Shown piece after piece: positions 9,418-11,591 of a stretch of 11,591 nt of DNA (within the stretch, counting starts at the first letter, position 1; each line of letters begins with the position of its first letter). Position numbers and translations under genes: made by a program. The DNA is from Fragilaria radians (Eukaryota; Bacillariophyta; Fragilariophyceae; Fragilariales; Fragilariaceae): assembly GCA_900642245.1 (NCBI GenBank), contig CAAAJI010000070.1, forward strand, positions 113,571 through 125,161, given 5' to 3'. Below the pieces are notes generated by a model. The model saw nothing but the letters and a program-made list of their open reading frames with translations. It made no database searches and had not been told where the DNA came from.

Positions 9418-10161
9418 ATAATTGTCTTAGGGAGATTTGATATTGCCTACGCAACATGCACTATGAGTAGATTTAACATATTACCAAGGGAAGGGCATTT
9501 GAAGGCTGTTAAGAGAAGTCTTGCTTACCTTAAGACCTTTCCAAAGGGGAGAGTTATTGTTGATACAATGTATCCAGAACATTCTACTTACCCTGTTGAG
9601 GATCACCCAAATTGGAAAGATTTCTATCCAGATGCTGAAGAAGAAATTCCAAATGACCTTCCTGTGTCAAAGGGGCCAAATGTGCTGATGACTTTCTATG
9701 TGGATGCAGATCATGCACACGATTTAGTAACAATAAAGGCCATCATAGGTATACTAATGATGTTGAAGGATGCACCAATCAAATGGGTATCTAAACGTCA
9801 GATGACAGTAGAGACTTCAACTTATGGTTCGGAATTAGTAGCGTCAAGAATTGCTACAGATCTCGTTCTGGAGAGTGGATTTATGTTGAGGTCATTAGGT
9901 GTGGCGTTAGATGGACCCACTTGGATGTTAGGATAAAATATGTCAGTGGCTTTAAATACTTCAGTTCCCTCAAGTGTCTTGAAGAAATAGCATAATGCAA
10001 TCGCTTATCATCAAGTATGGGAAGCGTTTGCGGCTGAAGTGATGAGGTATGCATATGTGAAGAGTGAGGAAAATGTCAGTGAGATCCTGACAATGCCCTT
10101 AAGTAATGTAAGATTTCATCATTTGCTTAAGAATTGGTTGTTCTGTGTTCCCGAGATTTAA
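9418..10161 (+). pseudogene. Copia RNase H / pol C terminus, inactivated
   Basis: It continues RT in the same frame after TAG 9415-9417: VLGRFDIAYAT, LPREGHLKAVKRSLAYLKTFPKG. RNase H follows, with YVDADHA (first Asp codon at 9703) and SKRQMTVETSTYGSELVA containing the family Glu. The third acidic position, normally Asp before NMS, is a TAA at 9934-9936. Sense continues as NMSVALNTSVPSSVLKK, another stop (TAG 9988), then YVKSEENVSEILTMPLS and a natural-looking end at TAA 10159-10161. The tail matches the usual Copia C terminus (KSEENxxDxLTKPL). The stops make it non-functional. Confidence 0.85.
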
Positions 10162-10247
10162 AAATGAAAGGTATTTTCACGATTTAGATATTTACGTGGT
10201 TAGGTTATGTAGGAGAATCTAAAAAAGTATTATTGACAAAAATTGTT

Positions 10248-10261
10248 AAAGAAGGAGGATG
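10248..10261 (+). other. Possible polypurine tract and 3' LTR edge
   Basis: AAAGAAGGAGGA (10248-10259) followed by TG lies about 90 nt after the pol stop, where a Copia element would place its PPT and the TG start of the 3' LTR. I could not find a matching 5' LTR, so the call rests on position and composition only. Confidence 0.4.
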
Positions 10262-10620
10262 TTTATTTCTATAGTCATAGGCATCAGATGTACCTTCAGA
10301 TATTAGGGGAGTAGTAAGATATTGTGATAATTTATATATTTTAGCTTTCCCAGCTGAAAGTGAACTGGTTAACTAATGTCAAGTATTTGCCATGCTTTGG
10401 ATTCGAGTCCTATATTATGATTGATCCTTTTGACTATGTATTTAGCTGTATTTGTTAAAGATACTTTTCATCGCCATTTTTTTCAGTAGCTTTTATCAAG
10501 GATAACTGAAATTTGCTAAACAAGGTCATTGATTGTTAACTCTTCGGTACGTTAGAGAAACTAATAATATAGAATATTTTTGGCACATCATAAATTAACT
10601 TAAGAACTATTCTATCTTTC
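10262..10620. other. AT-rich junction between the two Copia remnants
   Basis: No ORF of note. If the PPT call is right, the left part is 3' LTR of the + element. The right part may hold further decayed gag sequence of the - element. I see no boundary, target-site duplication or terminal CA that would separate them. Confidence 0.5.
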
Positions 10621-11228
10621 CATAGATCATCACTAATCATTTCAACTGTTAGCAAGTTTGAACCTTTTCTCCATCCTAGCAAGTAGTAAATCGTAATCAG
10701 AAGTCATGTGTCTAAATTGACAATGAAATGATTGTCAGAAATACTTCATCCAACCTGTGCAAGCTTCTGTAATCCTCAAGCTCTGCAATCCAAATGTCTG
10801 GGTCTCGACCCTTCTTCAGCGCGCATTGTCTGAATTGTTTCTCCATTTTGACCAAGGAGGGAGTAGATGATGGTTCAAATTTGTTTCTCAACCTCTCCCA
10901 AGTTATACTTGCATTACCATCCATGTAATCCATATTTTTGCAGCGATTTTACCAAATTAAAGCCACTTTAACATTACTTGTCTTATCATCATAAGATAGA
11001 ATTAGCTTGGTGTAGGCTAATTCATTCATCTCAGCAGCAATATTTAACTTCTTTCCTTCCTCAGAATCCATATCTTAATCTTCATCAGTCTTAGGGATGG
11101 TTACTTTTCCTAACACCAAATCTTGAAAACCATAGTCTTGCCTTTGCTAAGAACTTCTCGCTCCATGTTGGCCGTTCCTCTCTCTTCCCATAAAACGGAA
11201 TAACTCGAATGGTGCTTAGATCAGTCAT
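10621..11228 (-). pseudogene. Copia gag (UBN2/DUF4219-like), frameshifted
   Basis: The start ATG is at 11228-11226, giving MTDLSTIRVIPFYGK then WSEKFLAKAR, the usual Copia gag opening. An indel near 11133-11136 moves the sense to another frame (YGFQDLVLGKVTIPKTDED), followed by a stop at 11075-11077, then MDSEEGKKLNIAAEMNELAY and a second stop at 10949-10951. DYMDGNASITWERLRNKFEP, SLVKMEKQFRQCALKKG and DIWIAELEDY follow (10933 to about 10770), the core of the UBN2-type gag domain. Beyond that the frame shifts again (SISDNHFIVN, then MTSDYDLLLARMEK, then TVEMISDDL). The CCHC zinc knuckle expected after this is not seen. Confidence 0.8.
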
Positions 11229-11522
11229 AATGAAAGAAAAGACAAATTTGCATCTAGATGTAGACAAAAAAGATAAAGTGACAGCTTCATCACAACAATT
11301 AATGGATCTTAATAGAAAAGGGTAACCACGTTTAAACGTGTTGAAATAGTCCAAAGGGCTTAGAAAGGAAGAAAGAAGATAAGAATAGAATATTGTAAAG
11401 TTGTGACTACTTAATTACTATTTTACCAAAAAACATTACTCATGATAATACTTCAATCCCTAGTGGGTAAACCCTAAACAAATAGTTTCTAAATGGTTAT
11501 ACGTGAGGGATATTTCCAGCAA
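11229..11522 (-). other. Leader (5' untranslated part) of the reverse Copia remnant
   Basis: About 300 nt of AT-rich non-coding sequence lies between the gag start and the PBS-like site, a usual position for the packaging and leader region of an LTR element. It contains the perfect 14-bp palindrome CACGTTTAAACGTG at 11327-11340. No other structure was recognised. Confidence 0.45.
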
Positions 11523-11524
11523 GA

Positions 11525-11536
11525 GGTACTGATACC
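11525..11536 (-). other. Possible primer-binding site, GGTATCAGTACC on the minus strand
   Basis: Read on the minus strand it matches the initiator-tRNA-Met PBS core GGTATCAGAGCC at 10 of 12 positions, with the first eight exact, and lies upstream of gag as expected. The same bases also sit inside a small inverted repeat (GAGGTA-CTGA-TACCTC), so chance or a hairpin is an alternative. Confidence 0.35.
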
Positions 11537-11591
11537 TCAGCTTATCAACTAGGATCAGTTATTAGTCAAGAGGGATTTTTTAGATCTAGAA

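Larger units (their letters stand above)
7811..10261 (+). mobile_element. Degenerate Ty1/Copia retrotransposon remnant, 3' half (CoDi-like)
   Basis: The 5' boundary is uncertain. From about 7903 the + strand carries, in order, a pre-RT linker, RT and RNase H, which is the Copia order. Protease and integrase motifs (DTG, HHCC zinc finger, DDE) and gag are not seen, so the front of the element is deleted or too decayed to recognise. Multiple frame changes, internal deletions and in-frame stops show that it is dead. Residue patterns such as SLYGLKTSAARFHEH and SKRQMTVETSTYGSELVA resemble Copia-like elements of diatoms (from memory, not searched). Confidence 0.8.
10621..11591 (-). mobile_element. 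Degenerate Ty1/Copia remnant, 5' part (gag and leader), reverse orientation
   Basis: Reading leftward from the right edge there is a possible PBS (11525-11536), a leader of about 300 nt, and a broken Copia gag from 11228 down to about 10621. No pol follows on this strand, so the element is truncated at its 3' side. The 5' LTR, if kept, starts near 11540 and runs out of the window. It faces the + element tail to tail. Confidence 0.75.

Noticed and set aside
6944..10620. A pair of LTRs bounding the + Copia element
   Set aside because: By eye, no direct repeat links the stretch before 7810 with the stretch after 10260, so no LTR pair or target-site duplication is claimed.

Overview
The window looks like nuclear DNA of a diatom or a closely related stramenopile. 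Three observations support this. One very long gene is interrupted by three tiny introns (81, 71 and 68 nt) with GTAAGY donors. Its product begins with a long Pro/Thr/Ser repeat stalk of the kind common in stramenopile surface proteins. The right half holds decayed Ty1/Copia retrotransposon remnants whose residue patterns resemble the Copia-like elements known from diatoms (CoDi). The lineage call is inference; no marker gene is present.

Positions 1-6943 (+) are one protein-coding gene, cut off at its 5' end by the window edge. Joining 1-1418, 1500-1854, 1926-3989 and 4058-6943 gives one uninterrupted frame of 2240 residues plus stop. In order, the product has a PT/PS-rich stalk, a cysteine-containing module, a DUF1800 domain split into three blocks by two large Cys-rich insertions, and a C-terminal DUF1501 domain. 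In bacteria DUF1800 and DUF1501 are typically two neighbouring genes for exported proteins. Here they form one giant polypeptide, probably extracellular. Cysteine pairs and many Asn-X-Ser/Thr sites fit passage through the ER. Its biochemical function is not known.

Positions 6944 to about 7810 are AT-rich, with no ORF or RNA gene that I recognise.

Positions about 7810-10260 (+) carry the 3' half of a dead Copia element: the region before the reverse transcriptase (RT), then RT, then RNase H. Frameshifts, internal deletions and stop codons break it, and RT and RNase H have each lost catalytic residues. A purine-rich tract followed by TG near 10248-10261 may be the polypurine tract and 3' LTR edge.

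Positions about 10621-11591 (-) carry the 5' part of a Copia element in the opposite direction: a broken gag, its leader, and a possible primer-binding site near the right edge. The two remnants point toward each other and together represent complementary halves of a Copia element. Neither is functional, and nothing suggests they work with the upstream gene.
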